The notes under the pieces were generated by a model. It was not told where the DNA came from, ran no database searches, and was given only the letters and a program-made list of their open reading frames with translations. A program made the position numbers and the translations under genes. This document shows, one piece after another, positions 27,801-41,746 of a DNA stretch of 64,000 nucleotides. Within the stretch, counting starts at the first letter, position 1. Every line of letters begins with the position of its first letter. Origin of the DNA: Reticulitermes speratus (lineage: Eukaryota; Arthropoda; Insecta; Blattodea; Rhinotermitidae); the NCBI GenBank assembly GCA_021186555.1, contig JAJKFL010000013.1, positions 41,293,144 through 41,357,143 of the forward strand, read 5' to 3'.

Positions 27801-30800
27801 TTAAGGACGGTCTGTCTCAAAAAGCTGTATAATATGCTTTAGTTTAAGGACGGTCTGTCTCAAAGAGCTGTATAATATGCTTTAGTTTAAGGACGGTCTG
27901 TCTCAAAAAGCTGTATAATGTGCTGTAGTTCAAGGACGGTCTGTCTCAAAAAGCTGTATAATGTGCTTTAGTTTAAGGACGGTCTGTCTCAAAAAGCTGT
28001 ATAATGTGCTGTAGTTCAAGGGCGGTCTGTCTAAAAAAGCTGTATAATGTGCTGTAGTTTAAGGACGGTCTGTCTCAAAAAGCTGTATAATGTGCTTTAG
28101 TTCAAGGACGGTCTGTCTCAAAAAGCTGTATAATGGGCTTTAGTTTAAGGACGGTCTGTCTCAAAAAGCTGTATAATGTGCTGTAGTTCAAGGACGGTCT
28201 GTCTCAAAAAGCTGTATAATGTGATGTAGTTTAAGGACGGTTTTTCTCAAAAAGCTTTACAATGTGCTGTAGTTTAGTTTCTTGGCTTCTTTATCGAGCT
28301 GTCGACACACTTTTGGAGTGTTTATGACCGAGGAGAATAGCTAATTCTGCACACCGCGCAGCAATTGACGCCACGGCCCGTTGAAAGATGAAGGCAAGTG
28401 CAGAAAAGATAATCCTCATCAATGCTTCATGAAAAAAAGACAGCTTTAACGGGCTCTGCCGGTCACAGTAGAGATATATTTAATTTGAATCTTTGTGGCA
28501 TCATCGATGTAAATGTTACATGAAACAGTTACATCCAATGAGCACTATGATGGTTGCGTTTATACAAGATTCTAGAATTAGTTTATTTCTTTGCTTTGCT
28601 CCAGTCTTTTCCTTTGAAGCTAATTGAGACAAGAGATAGACGTGAATGAATAAAGATTTGTATTTAGAAGATTTTTAGCAGGGCTTCGCTAACATCTATA
28701 ACTGCTTCTAGCTTTTTCGTTTCGCTCTGTGTTGCGTGTTTTTTTGTGTGTGCCGTCAGTATTAACTGTTTTATTAACGTCATTATGTTTTTATTTATTT
28801 ATATTTATTTATTAACGTCAGTATTAACTGTTCATGTCGACCTCGGTGGACTAGTGGTTAGCGTGCTCGCCACTGGACCCAAGGTTCGCGGGTTCGATCC
28901 CGACCGAGGTCGATGGATTTTTAAGGGTGATAAAAATCCGGAGCACCACTTCCTTCGGAGGGGAAGTAAAGCCGTCGGTCCCATGTCGTAGATTTACGGC
29001 ATGTAAAAGAACCTTACAGCAATGAACAACAAATGAATAAAAATGTTACGTAAGCTAAATTCAAAGCCTCCATTTCTCACCCAAGTCTCCTGACTGCCTG
29101 CCAGATGGCTCTGGCGGACACATCAGGATCGATAGAATAGTAGCGCGGCCAGTTGGCCAGTCACCAACTGCCACGAATGCACAAGACTTAGTAACCTCGG
29201 AAAGAGGAGGCAAGAGGAGGCCCGAGCCCATATAGGGCTGTTGAGCCATGGTTATTACTATTATTATTAACTGTTCATACGGGAGATGCAGTGTTCTTTA
29301 ATGTGTGTCTAATTCGCTTCTTTTATTCTTTATCGGACTTTATTACAGTGTTGATGGATGGGGCTTTGATGGAGGTTGAAAAATAAGGTACTCTCTAAGT
29401 TAGCCAGTTACAGCAGCATTGTGGTCGTAGTCACTTGAATACTAATGATCGCAGTTTCGATCCAGGTCGGACTGCCTGCACTTCTGTTTGTTCAGTGTAG
29501 GTAAAGGTTCTGCAATAGGCCCACACCCTCATCAAATATCTTAAGTGATTAAAGTGTGGAAACCTTGATAGTATTGCATTTAAAGAAGAGGAATTGGTGT
29601 GTTTCATGTTGTCGTCACAACTTTGGCAGAAGTCGTTCTAAATACAGGGCAAAAACCAAAGTACTTAAAATCAGACTTAGTAAAAAATCAGAATTCTTCG
29701 TATAGCTAACGATGAAGAACAGTTTAATTTGTGAAGTGTTGGTGCTGTTCATTTCAGAACGTTTTTGTCTTCCTGTCTGCTACTAAGGAACCAAAGGCTA
29801 AGACTGGTTTATACGGTTATGGGATTTTGTCTGTCACTTTAAAGGAAGAACTAACTAACTCCATGGAGCAGAGTCCTTCTTGAGAAGCTAACAGGTCGTC
29901 AGCTAGTCAAGAAATTCCCCGCGTTTTATGGAACCCGAAGGTTCATTACCGCACTCACAAGAGCCCGCCACCTGTCCCTATCCTGAGCAAAGGAAGAAAA
30001 TAGGCTTATATTAAGCGGCTTTTAGAAGTTGGGGGTGAGGAGCATGTTTGAACCTAAGAAGGAAGAAGTAACAGAAGGTAGATAAATTACATAATGAGAG
30101 GCTTCAAAATTTGTAATCTAAACCCATTTCTAAATTCGTGAGTGTGAGATAGACGGGATATGTAACAAGTAGGAAATGCATAAGCTGACTAAAATTTATT
30201 TGATAACCTCAATGGAAAGAGGTAATGTAGGATACATAGTGACAGTAAAGGGTAGGATAATACAAAAATGGAGTTTTAGATTTTAGGCTCAATTAAACTA
30301 GCTCAGGCGGGACCCAATCGTCTTTTGTGTGTGCGTGCTAGCGAGCTAATGATAGTGAACGTTTAGATATTAAGCCTGAAAGTACAGAGAATGTATTGAC
30401 TATGCTTCATAACTCGTTAACTTTTCAGGAGATTCTGCGCCGTGGCCTTAGTCGACTAATGTATTTGGCTAATGTATAAGTTTGTCAGATGGCTAGTCAG
30501 TCTTTTATCTGTTGGGCTTGGAGTTCTTTTGTTAGAGAGACGTAGTTTGTCCATGCAGTTTGTTTTAAACAACAAGTTTAAAAAAGAAGCACAGTGTTTA
30601 GATTATACCACTGGATTTAAAAGTGAAGAACTCGGAATTCTGCCCACACAGTTCTTCTTAGAGTTCTCATAATTAACAGCGACTGTTTCCCTAGACAGCG
30701 TTAACCGATTTGTCTTTAAAATACAGTGTGTTTTTATGAAGTAGGAACTGGACGTGTACATGTTTTTCAAATGAAGTTCATGCCTCAGAGTTGTATGTTA

Positions 30801-33800
30801 AATCAGTTTTGCCTGAGGATGGGGACGGAGCTAGTCCCCGAAACGTTGTATTCAAACGAATTGACCCGGCTGTGCGCCCGAGAAAACTATATTGAATCAT
30901 GCCTCAGAGGTTTGACAGATCCTTCCGATGAAAATTAAAGACGTCAGATTTGAGATTCTTAAGGTCATAACTCTGCATATTGTTTCAGCGGAACTTCAAG
31001 CGCGGTCACAATAGCGATGAAGGCATTAGGTTCTTTCGAAACGTTTCCGTACTTGGAAGAAGACTCAGATCGAGTCACATGCCACAAAAGGCCTGAATCG
31101 TCAGGAACACCGCTGCGAGAACCTCAGATTTCACGTTTCGGCACTTATTCACCAGACTACACGGCATAACATTCCAGAAGACAGTAATTTGAACGTTACA
31201 GAAAGTACGTCCTGTACCAATTTCCATTTCTGAGAGACATATTTTTTTCGACTTGCAATTTTTAGTATATTTCTTTTCAGAACGAGTACGGTATTTTTGT
31301 ACATGACGTGTATGTGTAGACTGTTCTACATGACATTGTTACGTGTTCATGTCATGTAGGCCTGTTTCGTACAAAGAACATCCACAGAGGGACAATTAAG
31401 CATGTTACTGTTGAATGTTGTAGCTGCATAGTGGAATCTGTCTTCCACGCCTCATAGTTAACAAAATAATTGCTTCATGTGGCCAGATGTTGAACGTTGA
31501 TGGTGTGTGTGTGTGTGCAGTTATTGTATTGCTGACATGCACCTGCCAAGTTCCCAATTTACATTGAGCCATTTTGTTTTCTGAATGTCTCCCCTGACTC
31601 TGTCGTATGGAATACTTTAGTGGTAACGCATTGCTTGCTTAAAAGTCAGATTGCAAAACATTTTCGTCTGTAAACAAGGAGGATGACGTTTCGTCTGGCT
31701 GACTAACAATAGTTAAAAAATGTATATTCCAGTGGAGTACACGTACCTTCCAAATGCGCTTTTTAATTTGTGTTCCTCTCTTGTGTTCTTCTTCATCTAT
31801 GTTATGCTCATCTACTGTGTCAGAAAAGGGCAGTAGGCAGTGTACTAAATATTCCTGGCATGAAAGATTAATTAGGACTAGAGTAAAGTACAGGGAGCGT
31901 CAGTGAATCGGGCGATTTTGCAACACTGTTTTTTCCGGTCTGGCAACACTGGGGCGGATGCCGCTATCGCCATTTTATTACCAACTGTAAAGCGTTTTAG
32001 TTGCAATGGAGCCGTGGATATCACATGGCCAGCCAGGTCACCCGATCTTTCAGCATGTGATTTCTTTCTCTGGGGTATCTGAAAACTGAAGTTTTCAAAG
32101 CTGCAGCACCCCACACAGTTCAGGAGTTGAAACATCGAATTCAGCAAGAAGTCAGACGAATTCCTGTGGAGATGCTTCAAAGAGTAATGAGTGACGTTCG
32201 CAAGAGACTTACCGAGTGCCTAGAGCGGAATGGTGGTCATCTGAATGATGTTATTTTCGGAAAGTAGGGCTTTTGTTTTCAATGTGTTAAATTGTTAAAT
32301 GTGTTAATGCTTTTATATATACGTGTTAAAACTAAATAAATGAAAGCATTTACTGTTCATGGCGTTTTTTAAAATCGCCCGATTCACTGACGCATCCTGT
32401 ACTAGTTTGCAGTTCGTCGGATGTCCTACGTATTAAAAACGATTCAAATTAGAGTTGTAGACTGTAAATGCAAAGAAAATGTACGGAAACCTGCCTTATA
32501 TGTTGGTTGGTTTTATCCCTTACCTTGCCGTAAGGAATTCCGTCCTTGCTTATAACAGAGCCCTGACGGCCGAGTCATGGCCATGTGTGGTGTGGAGAAA
32601 ATCCTGTTACATAAATTCTTTCGGGTGGGTTAACTTACCGAGTTTAGTATCATTTTAAGGTTTGGCTTGGCTTGGCTTAAGCGTCCTTGAACTGTTGACA
32701 GTGCAGGAAGAAATGCTGGGGACGTAAAAATTCCAGGAGTTTTACACTGCGGACGCTCTGTCCTCGGAGGAAAAAGCCTCCGGTGCCGTTGTTAGATAGG
32801 CTGGGTGGAGTCCAATGCGAGCCTGGGCGTGGTGCGAATCCCGGTCGTCTATCGTTTCATCCGTCAAAGTTTTCCTCACCACTTAGTAATTTTCATTGCA
32901 GATAATTGTGTTTCCTTGTATGTCGTTACATGTACGAGTACACCGTGCCACAGTTTTAGGTCGCAGTCACACGTGTTTTAGGCCTATGTTATGTACAGTT
33001 TGTTCCACGTCAGTACAACGATATGTAAGAATTATACTTTGTTTTATTTTCGTAGCTAGTTTCGGCAGAAATTGCCGTCATCAGACGAGATATCTCCAAC
33101 CTAAAAATTATTGTAACGGCCATTTATTTATTTCATCATTGTCATTATGATGAGAAACATGCATTGCTGTTACAATAGTTTTTACATTGGAGATGTTTCA
33201 CCTGATCATATCACTTCCTGCCAAACCTAGCTGCGAAAATAAGTGACTTATAACGTTTATACATCGTCTTAGTGACGAGGACGTGTAGTGAGTGTTCTAA
33301 AGCACGATGCTGAAGTGTATTGCGTACGTATCATGTACAGTTTGTTTATTTGACCTCTTCTGGAGGAAATAATTAAACCGAAGTTAACTATTTATCCCTA
33401 TGAATTAGAGGTTTTTCTTTTTTTTCAAAAAGCTGACCTACAGGTTGGTCCAGAAATTTCTCGCCGTGTGTGGAACCTGACGTTTAATGTCATGTTCACA
33501 GTAGTCCACCACCGGACTTTATCCTGAGCCAGATGAATGCAATTCACACCGTACATCCTGCTTCTTTGTCATTTGTAATAATATCCACCCGCCTACGACC
33601 AAATGTCCGTATGCACATCCACCGACATGTTTAATCTCCAAACACTATGTGTTCATCAGGGTTTCCTGCCAATATTTTTCAAGCATTTCTAATCTCAATG
33701 CATGCTACATTCCCCAGCCATTTACAAAATGTTTTGTCCCATTTCTGTGTATAGATGTAGGCATAATTTACGTTAGTAGATTATATGTTTCCTGATATGA

Positions 33801-34259
33801 TTGTATTTTATGCGTGTCTTTAAAATGACGAATATACATTAATGCTATAAAATTACGTGTCAGTTACCTTACAGCGTTTCGTCTTTAAGCATTGTTTGCA
33901 AAGCAGAAAAGAAGCGCTTTGGGCGTGGGCTACGTCTGTCCGTCCAAACGTCCTTCTGTGAGGTGGTATCAGCGCCTATACCTCTCAATAGATTTGTTGT
34001 AAATTTAAACATTTGAGTCTATCGCTAAAATTTGTAGGCAAATTTCGATTTTCGGCCATACATAAGAGAAGTGTGCATAGCGTAAGCGTAAGAGGGCTAT
34101 CAGAATAGGCTTAATGGTGATAAGTAATGTGGCAGTCCTGCCACCCATACTTAAATAGTGATTAAGAACCGCTCGACTCACTTGACTGGCTTGCGCAACA
34201 CAAATATTTGTTGAAGTAGAAATATTTGGCAATCCGCATGGCCTGTTGGCTGAGTATGA

Positions 34260-34296
<37 letters not shown>

Positions 34297-34350
34297 TGCT
34301 TGCAGCTCACAGTGAAGCTGAAAATCGTCCCAGCTTTAAAAGCAGCAGCA

Positions 34351-34395
<45 letters not shown>

Positions 34396-37300
34396 GTATG
34401 TGTGTATTGATGTTTTGTATATATGGTATGGATGTACGTATCGTATGTATGTATGTATGTATATGTATGTATGTACGTATGTATGATATATATTGTATGT
34501 ATGTATGGTATGTATATATATACCGTTTATTTATTTATATGTATATATTGGCCGAGCTCAGTGGCCGTGTGGTCTAAGACGTGGGTCTGCGGCCTCTAGC
34601 TTGCTCGGATTGCGGGTTCGAATCCCGCCAGGGGCATTGATGCCTGTCTCTTTTGAATGTTGTGTGTTGTCAGGTGAGGTCTCTGCGTCGGACCGATCAT
34701 TCGTACAGAGGAGTCCTACCGAGTGTGGTGTGTCTGAGCGTGATCGTGAAGCCTCGATAATGAGGAGGTCCTGTCCCAGTAGAGGTTGTTGCGCCATGGA
34801 AGGATAATATGTATATTGTATGAACTTATGTATGATTAACTGGCTAATTATGAGTATATTATTCACTCATGGAGCAGTGTTTGACTAATAGTGTCGAATG
34901 TTGGACGCCCTCAACATGTACATTCTTTCACCTGTGTATCTATGTATACATGTATACACGCGAGACACTTTGTAATTGGCTAATGCTGAGCGCATTATTC
35001 GCTCAAAAGAATACGTCCTTTCATTATTGGAGAGATGGCGGTAGTCATTGGGCGTCTGTAAACGCTCAGTGTCCGTCGGATGGTAATTGTCAGACGCCTT
35101 GATGTACGTAAATTTTCATCCAAATGGTGTGACTGAATAGCCTTTACAAACTTTCAGGGGTTGTATGGAGTCAAGATGAGGCAATTTGAGGCAGGATGAA
35201 TCTGGTTGAAAACGTCTCCTTCCTACCGAAATCTGCTTCCGTAATTCTTCCTTCCGGCGTCTCGAGAGTCTCACTTATGAGACTTCCTGTGGAAACAGAA
35301 GATGATGTGCTGGTCAGAATCCTAGCAGGGTATGAAACTTCAGAACAGGCCAGGGGTCTTCGAGAGGTGCGCTAGAACGCGGTGCGTCGCTGCAGTGCCC
35401 GCAATGAAGTCGGTGGCCGCCACTTCGAAGAGACCTTGTGAATTAATTGAAAGTAATGCAATTGAAATGAATGCATACAATGCGCAACCTATAAACATTT
35501 ATGAAAACGAAACTAAAACGAAACTAAAAAGAGCGCTGATCTCAGAAATCAGCGCTTCCCGGTTGCTACCTCCACAGCCGCTGTGTCGACACCGATTTAA
35601 ATATGAAGGAGACGTTTCCGACGACATATTCTCTGTCTGAAATTGGCTACCTTCACCCCTCTGCAGCTCCTGAAGTTTGTAAAAGTCATTGTTATATCCT
35701 CTATAAGAGATTTCCGGTTGAATTTTTAATGGCCCTTTTCCGCTAGTGACATAATATTTTATAAGAATAACCGCGCAGGCGCGTGCATAATTGGTTTATG
35801 ACCTCTTCCCAACCTATTATGTGCGAATGAAATTCAGCGGTTTGCGCTTCTTGCCTGCAGTTTACTCCCGTCTATGATGGTGTACTTAATATTGCTCCAA
35901 GATAAAGATCCTGTAACTGACGCTGTCAATAAAATGTTTGCAGCAGTTGTTTTCTTCGTATTCTGCAGCTCTGCTACTACTACCACACGTTCCCGGACGG
36001 GACGTCGTTCAGTAGTTGGCACACATGCGATGTAGTTAGGATGTCTCGTATTTGACTGTAGGGCCGGCGTCCGGATTACTGTACCTAACTCAGAGAGCAG
36101 AGTCCTTCGTGAGAAGATAACAGGTCCTCAGCTAGTTCAGTTTTCTAATTAATTTGTATAGCTAGCCGGATTAACATAAAGTTGTTTAGTATGAAGCATC
36201 GATAAAGCGTGAGGATGGGTCCTTGTCCTAAGTACGTCACGTATATTTGAATTCCCTCTAAGAGCAGTAAATTAGAGAACCAGTGGACATGTCCAGCTGT
36301 CGTATGTGCGGCCTACAATTGCCAGCACCTATCACATAGTCCATATGGTGTTCCCCAATGTGTTCGATAATTCGTGTCACAGAACTCCACGGCCGTTCCT
36401 TGACCGCCTGAAAATAAGGAACGTGAAGTTAGTGTTCTTTAATGTGTGTTAAGAGTAGCAGTTTTTAAGTGTTTGATCATTGGAGGGTTTTGTTGAACAG
36501 TGGCGATTTAAGACGGTAATGATGTGTATTAAGACGTGTCTTTAGCCGTCAGTGATTGGTCCGTCTAGTCTGTTCCACTTCAGAATGAAATACGAAATGA
36601 CAAATCCTTTATTCATTTGTCAGAAATCCTTGAACGGGAGATTGGCCCATCGCAAAGTCTTGACCTTCGCAGGGAAACACAGACATGCCCCAAGTGGATT
36701 CCAAAATACGATCCAAATCTTGAAGCACTGTAACGGCGAGGCTGCTGAAATTGTCATATATAGCTTTTAATTACTTAAATATTGTAAACGTAAATTAACT
36801 TTGTCTGAGTGAGAGGGGCTGAGTTTCGGGACGATGCTGTATAGTACTATATAGCAATTACTGCTGTGAACAGGTAATGTGCATATTGCCATTCATTGAC
36901 GGACGCTGCGCACGTCTGTGAAAAGTGACTCACTGATGATGGCTACGATGGGTAGCCGAAACATGTACGAGTAAGACGAATTGTTGTGTTGTGGTTGGCA
37001 ATAAAAACGTACATACTGATGTATGCGTACATATGTGTATATATATATATATGCAGCACCATAAAGACGCTCCAATATAATAATAAAAATGTATTCCGAA
37101 AGTGTTTCTGTGCTGTTTCACACAAGATTTTTATTCGGAAAGTACGGGATTCGAATCTCAGGAAGTTTACCCGTTCTCCGAGCGGTAGTTTTGAGTGATA
37201 TCTCTCTGTCCCTACAAGAGAATTTTGAGATAGTGCTATGAAATAGGTCACTACGGACTAATTCCAAACCCTTGTCTATTCACCATTTGTGATCATTTGT

Positions 37301-40300
37301 CCGTTTAATTTATTTCTCTCGTTCCTTTTATCTTTCATCCATTGTCAAGGAATGCCTCCTGTTGGCGTATTTTGATTTTGCTGTATGTGTGCAATCTGCA
37401 CACCTTTCCAATTTCCAGGACTGCATAAGCCCTTGTTGTTGCAAAAGGCCAATCGGTGACTGTAATGAACTTACGAAACTGGGGGTAGGCTTCATATTGC
37501 TAGAACTAACCTCACCTCACCTCACCTCACCATTACATCGCAGTCAGCAGTTCGCATCGCTCACGTATGGTGACAAACTCTTCGTGGGATGTATTTGCCA
37601 AGTTGCGATGTGTTGCAACAGCACGCAGTGTTTTGGTACCGTGTTTTGACTTGCGATAATTGGAGCCGGCAACTACTTCATGTGGAATGTCACTGTAGAC
37701 AACGTTCGCTGTCATATCTTCGGCGAAGGAGCTCAATCCGACAATGTTTCTGAGCGAATGCTAGTTTGCGCCTGTAACACTCTATTTAGGCAGTACGCAG
37801 CACCGTTGAGTTGGAGAAGTTTCCGCATTTGCCAGGCGTCTCTTCGCTGACACTTCGATCAGCGTACAGTACCGAATCTGTTCCATAGTGTGCAGTTTAT
37901 CCGTACTGTATGTGGAACTGTGCAGTATAAGGTGGCCAGAGCCATAGGCGCAGTAATGTGTAAGTATATTCGTAAGAAAGGACATGCTTAATACCACCCT
38001 ATGTATAGGGGAGTGGAAATAAATCCCCGCTCATTTTTATTCGCTGTATTAGGTGCATGTTTAGCGAAAGCTGTCGCTGTGCGTAGCATTATGCTATGAC
38101 GTGTATAGAGCGAATGGATTGTAAGATGTGGCGTCCTTGTTTGTTGATATGCGAGTTGATTGTTTTGGGATGTCGTTGGGGAAAAGAAGTGCTCACTTTG
38201 TTCGGTGAAATATGGTCGTTTTTGGTGAGGAGAAAGGTACTCTATGCCGTATCATATAATGCAAGTTTTATCGTGACTTTAATTTGTTTTTTATAAACCT
38301 TGTGTCGGAAACGTAACCAGTAGGCCAATTTGTTGCTGTTCTGATGTCTTTAGTGAAGTATGTAAATAATTTAAATGTGTTCCTAAAGTAAACGGAACTG
38401 ACTTTTATTCACGACTGCAGCATTTCGTACAAACAGTTTCTATTGACCATTATACAAGGGACGAGACAGCGCGTCAGACAGACGAATCCCGAGTCATACT
38501 GCAAATACAAAACAATTTAACACTGAATTACTGTTCGTATAAATGCTCATATCACCTCAGCTGTCAGAATCCGAATAGAATTAAAGGGTTCCACACACAT
38601 AAGCCTGAAGGCTGCAGTGCGTCCGTAGCATCGGCTTCGGGGCCTTTCTAAAAAAACAAACAAAACAAAGGGTCCCACACAGTTACATTATTGTAGAAGT
38701 TGTAAAGTTTTCTCCTTTGTTTGTAGCTAATCTCCTTTCCATTCTTGAGCCTTGGTGCCATGTTGTAACGGGCTGTTACGGCGTTCTTTCTTACAGCCTG
38801 GCTGCCTCATTCTTCAAGGCGGGGTAAATGAACAGGAGCCTGCTTCATTCCCGAAACTTCAAATACCGATACCAGGCCGCTGTTTAGTCATCTGGCCTTG
38901 AAGATAAGACAGCCAAGCTCTCCTAAATGTCAGTAAATCATTGCACCATACGATGTCATCACAGTATTAATTCGCCCTGCACATTAATGTGATGTAACTG
39001 GCATCAACGGTCACCCACGATATTACACGAATGTTATTACATAAGTTCAAAGGTAATGAGATGACAACATGTTCTGCCACATTATGTCCTCAGCAGCTGG
39101 TGCAGGCCGTCGTTAGGATGCGAGACGACAAGGCCTGTTGGCGAGACAGAAATAGCGGGCCTACTTAGCACATGTATTCACGTGTTCAAAGGTGGACACA
39201 GTAAATCTTTCCGTATGACGGGGCGTCCGTGAATTATGTAGACGGGTTCATGTCATCAAAATAGACTTCTTTCAAGGCTTGTTAACTCATGCATGCAACT
39301 TTGGAATACACGAAAATATGTGTATATAAATATATTCAGTATTACTTTTTGTATTGTATGTGACCTTCGCTGCCCTGTAAAAAGAGAAGCAGAAGAATAC
39401 GCGTTCGTATGTTGTTATTCCCCCACCCCACCCCTTTCCCTATAGCTGAGGGCTTTGTGTGTCTGATGACTTCCTTCACATTTACCTGTAAACATAGGTT
39501 AATATTTTTTCTAAAACACAATTCTTTTCATTTTTTGCACATTTGTTAAATTTATAACTGTAAAAGTTGTACTTTCTTATAAGGGGCATAAAATTAACAT
39601 TGTGAAATAGGGTTTAAAATTTCGCCGAAGGAGGTCTGTAAGCCCTTATTGTTTCAGTGGAAGATAGTCTCCGAAATGTCGGAGTTTTTATCACGTATTG
39701 ACATGGCCGGTCGCTTGAGAAGACGTCTTACATTTAGTTGCTGTGAGAACTTCATATTTTGTACATCAGTAATTCGCACACAGCAGCATTTTTAAACATC
39801 CTGTCAGTTGCCTTTGGCATCTTTGGTTCTGCTCGGTTTACAGATGGTTCGGTAACATGAGTCGTCATATAATTTTATCAAGACGTGGCGTGACTCTGAT
39901 TGTGGATTTTGAGTGGATATTCTCAAAAGGAGTGTGAAATGTGCTTAATACTTCACAGAGCCCTGCTTTAAGAGGACTCGACCAAGCAGGCTGCTGTAGC
40001 GGTAAATCGCCAGTATTCTGGAGATGCCCAGTTTGGTTATTCTGGCTGACGTTTTCGCGGATCTCCTGAGTTATTGCAAGCAAATGCCGGTATAATATCA
40101 TGACTGGGTCATCATTGCTTCCTTTCAAATTGTTTACACTTCGTCATTCTCTGTGGGCGCTATATTGTCTGAAATACTGTCATCGTCACAGTAGAGCACT
40201 CACTGCTTTGAGACTGCGAGTATTGCGCTGTTTCAAACTTGGTCCCACGTAAGTTTGACATAAATATAAGCTGAAGTAGAGTTTATTTTAGACTTTCAGT

Positions 40301-41715
40301 TTCCAGTTTCTGCCTGTGAAAACCATAGGTCAATAGTTAAATCGCTTTTATCCATTTGCCTGCTGGAACTTCCACTGTCATGCAGTAACGAATTTGGCAT
40401 TGTTTGCTTACAGGGACCGGAAATGATCCGGGTATCCAAGTTCTACAAGGATTCAAAGGATGGGAAGTTTATCACCTCCATGGATAAAGACACACGGACT
40501 CTATATGACTCATTCAGGAAGGGTGCCAAAGAGTCAAGTAAGTGGATGAGTCAAGACTGTTGTTTTGTCCTGCGTCAATAATTCAGGTTACAGAACTGAC
40601 TGTTGATAACACTATGCTGTTTTAACGACACGTGGAAAATGAAGATCAAGTTAATACACACGTAATATTCATTCATTCTGTAGAATGTCTTACGACAGGT
40701 CCATAGCCGCTTTCAAATCAAGTTCTTCAGAGAGTGCGATCTAGTGCTTCCTCTTTCAATTTCCAATATCCTCTCTTTTCCTTCAGGTCATGCTTATTAC
40801 GTCTTCCTCCACGTCTTTCCGTCACTTCTATCCTTCCCTCTATCTCAGTAATATATTAGTAATAATATAGTTATATAGTAGTAATACAGTAATAGAGTAT
40901 AGTATATTAGTATAGGAACAATATAGTAATAATGTATTAGTAATTGTTTGATTAGTAATGTTTTGGGTTTTGTGTGTGTGTGTTTGCACGCATGCACACA
41001 TTTCTGTCATTGATTGCCAAATCAGTTCTCTCATGTAAGTAACTTACATTAAAAGAAGGTAAAAGCCACTGAACTCAAATGTGTGTTCTGTTGCAGATAA
41101 TGGTCCATGCCTTGGCTGGAGAGAATCGCCAAACAAGCCTTACCAATGGTTGCATTACAATGAGGCACTACTCCGAGCCAAAAATTTTGGCTCAGGGCTT
41201 GTGGCTTTAGGTCTGAGCCCCTCTCCCAGCACGTTTATTGGTATATACAGTCAGAACTGCCCTGAGTGGATCCTAACTGAGCAGGGTGCATACTGCTACT
41301 CCATGGTTATTGTCCCATTGTACGACACATTAGGTCCTGATGCCTGTGCGTACATTATCAAGCAAGGTATGGGCAATGAGTCAAGAATTTTGTGATAATA
41401 GCATTTCAGGATCACGTTTATTCTGTGCACTGTACACTCTGTCCTGTTTGTTTGGATACATAAGAAGGCATTGATGTGTATACAGACTTTTTCTTCTTTA
41501 AAAATTTTAATGACAGTGCTCTTAGTCACTAGAATACTTGCATATGACTGAGTTTCTTTGCTTTTTGTTTACAGTATCATAAGTTCTGCATATTTTTTAG
41601 CCTTTCAAAATTAATGTAGTAACTGGATTGAAAGATTAAGTAAGAGAATACTTGTATTAAGTTACTACTGGGCAGGTGAGAAGTCTGAAACCTAAATGGA
41701 TTTTTGACAGGAGAG

Positions 41716-41746
<31 letters not shown>

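Noticed and set aside
27674..28276. CRISPR-like regular repeats
   Set aside because: Units are head-to-tail with no unique spacers, in an animal intron.
28836..28912. tRNA gene
   Set aside because: The A and B boxes and an acceptor-like stem are present, but the sequence continues into a 430-bp body with tail and target duplication, so it is a SINE.
34005..34310. Minus-strand frame with [10 protein letters not shown] repeats
   Set aside because: It is a translation of the (TGGC)n microsatellite.
34549..34640. tRNA gene
   Set aside because: The B box is perfect but the head is atypical and followed by a SINE body and tail.
39655..39700. Hammerhead-like GTCTCCGAAATGTCGG
   Set aside because: No CTGANGA core and no proper stem II.
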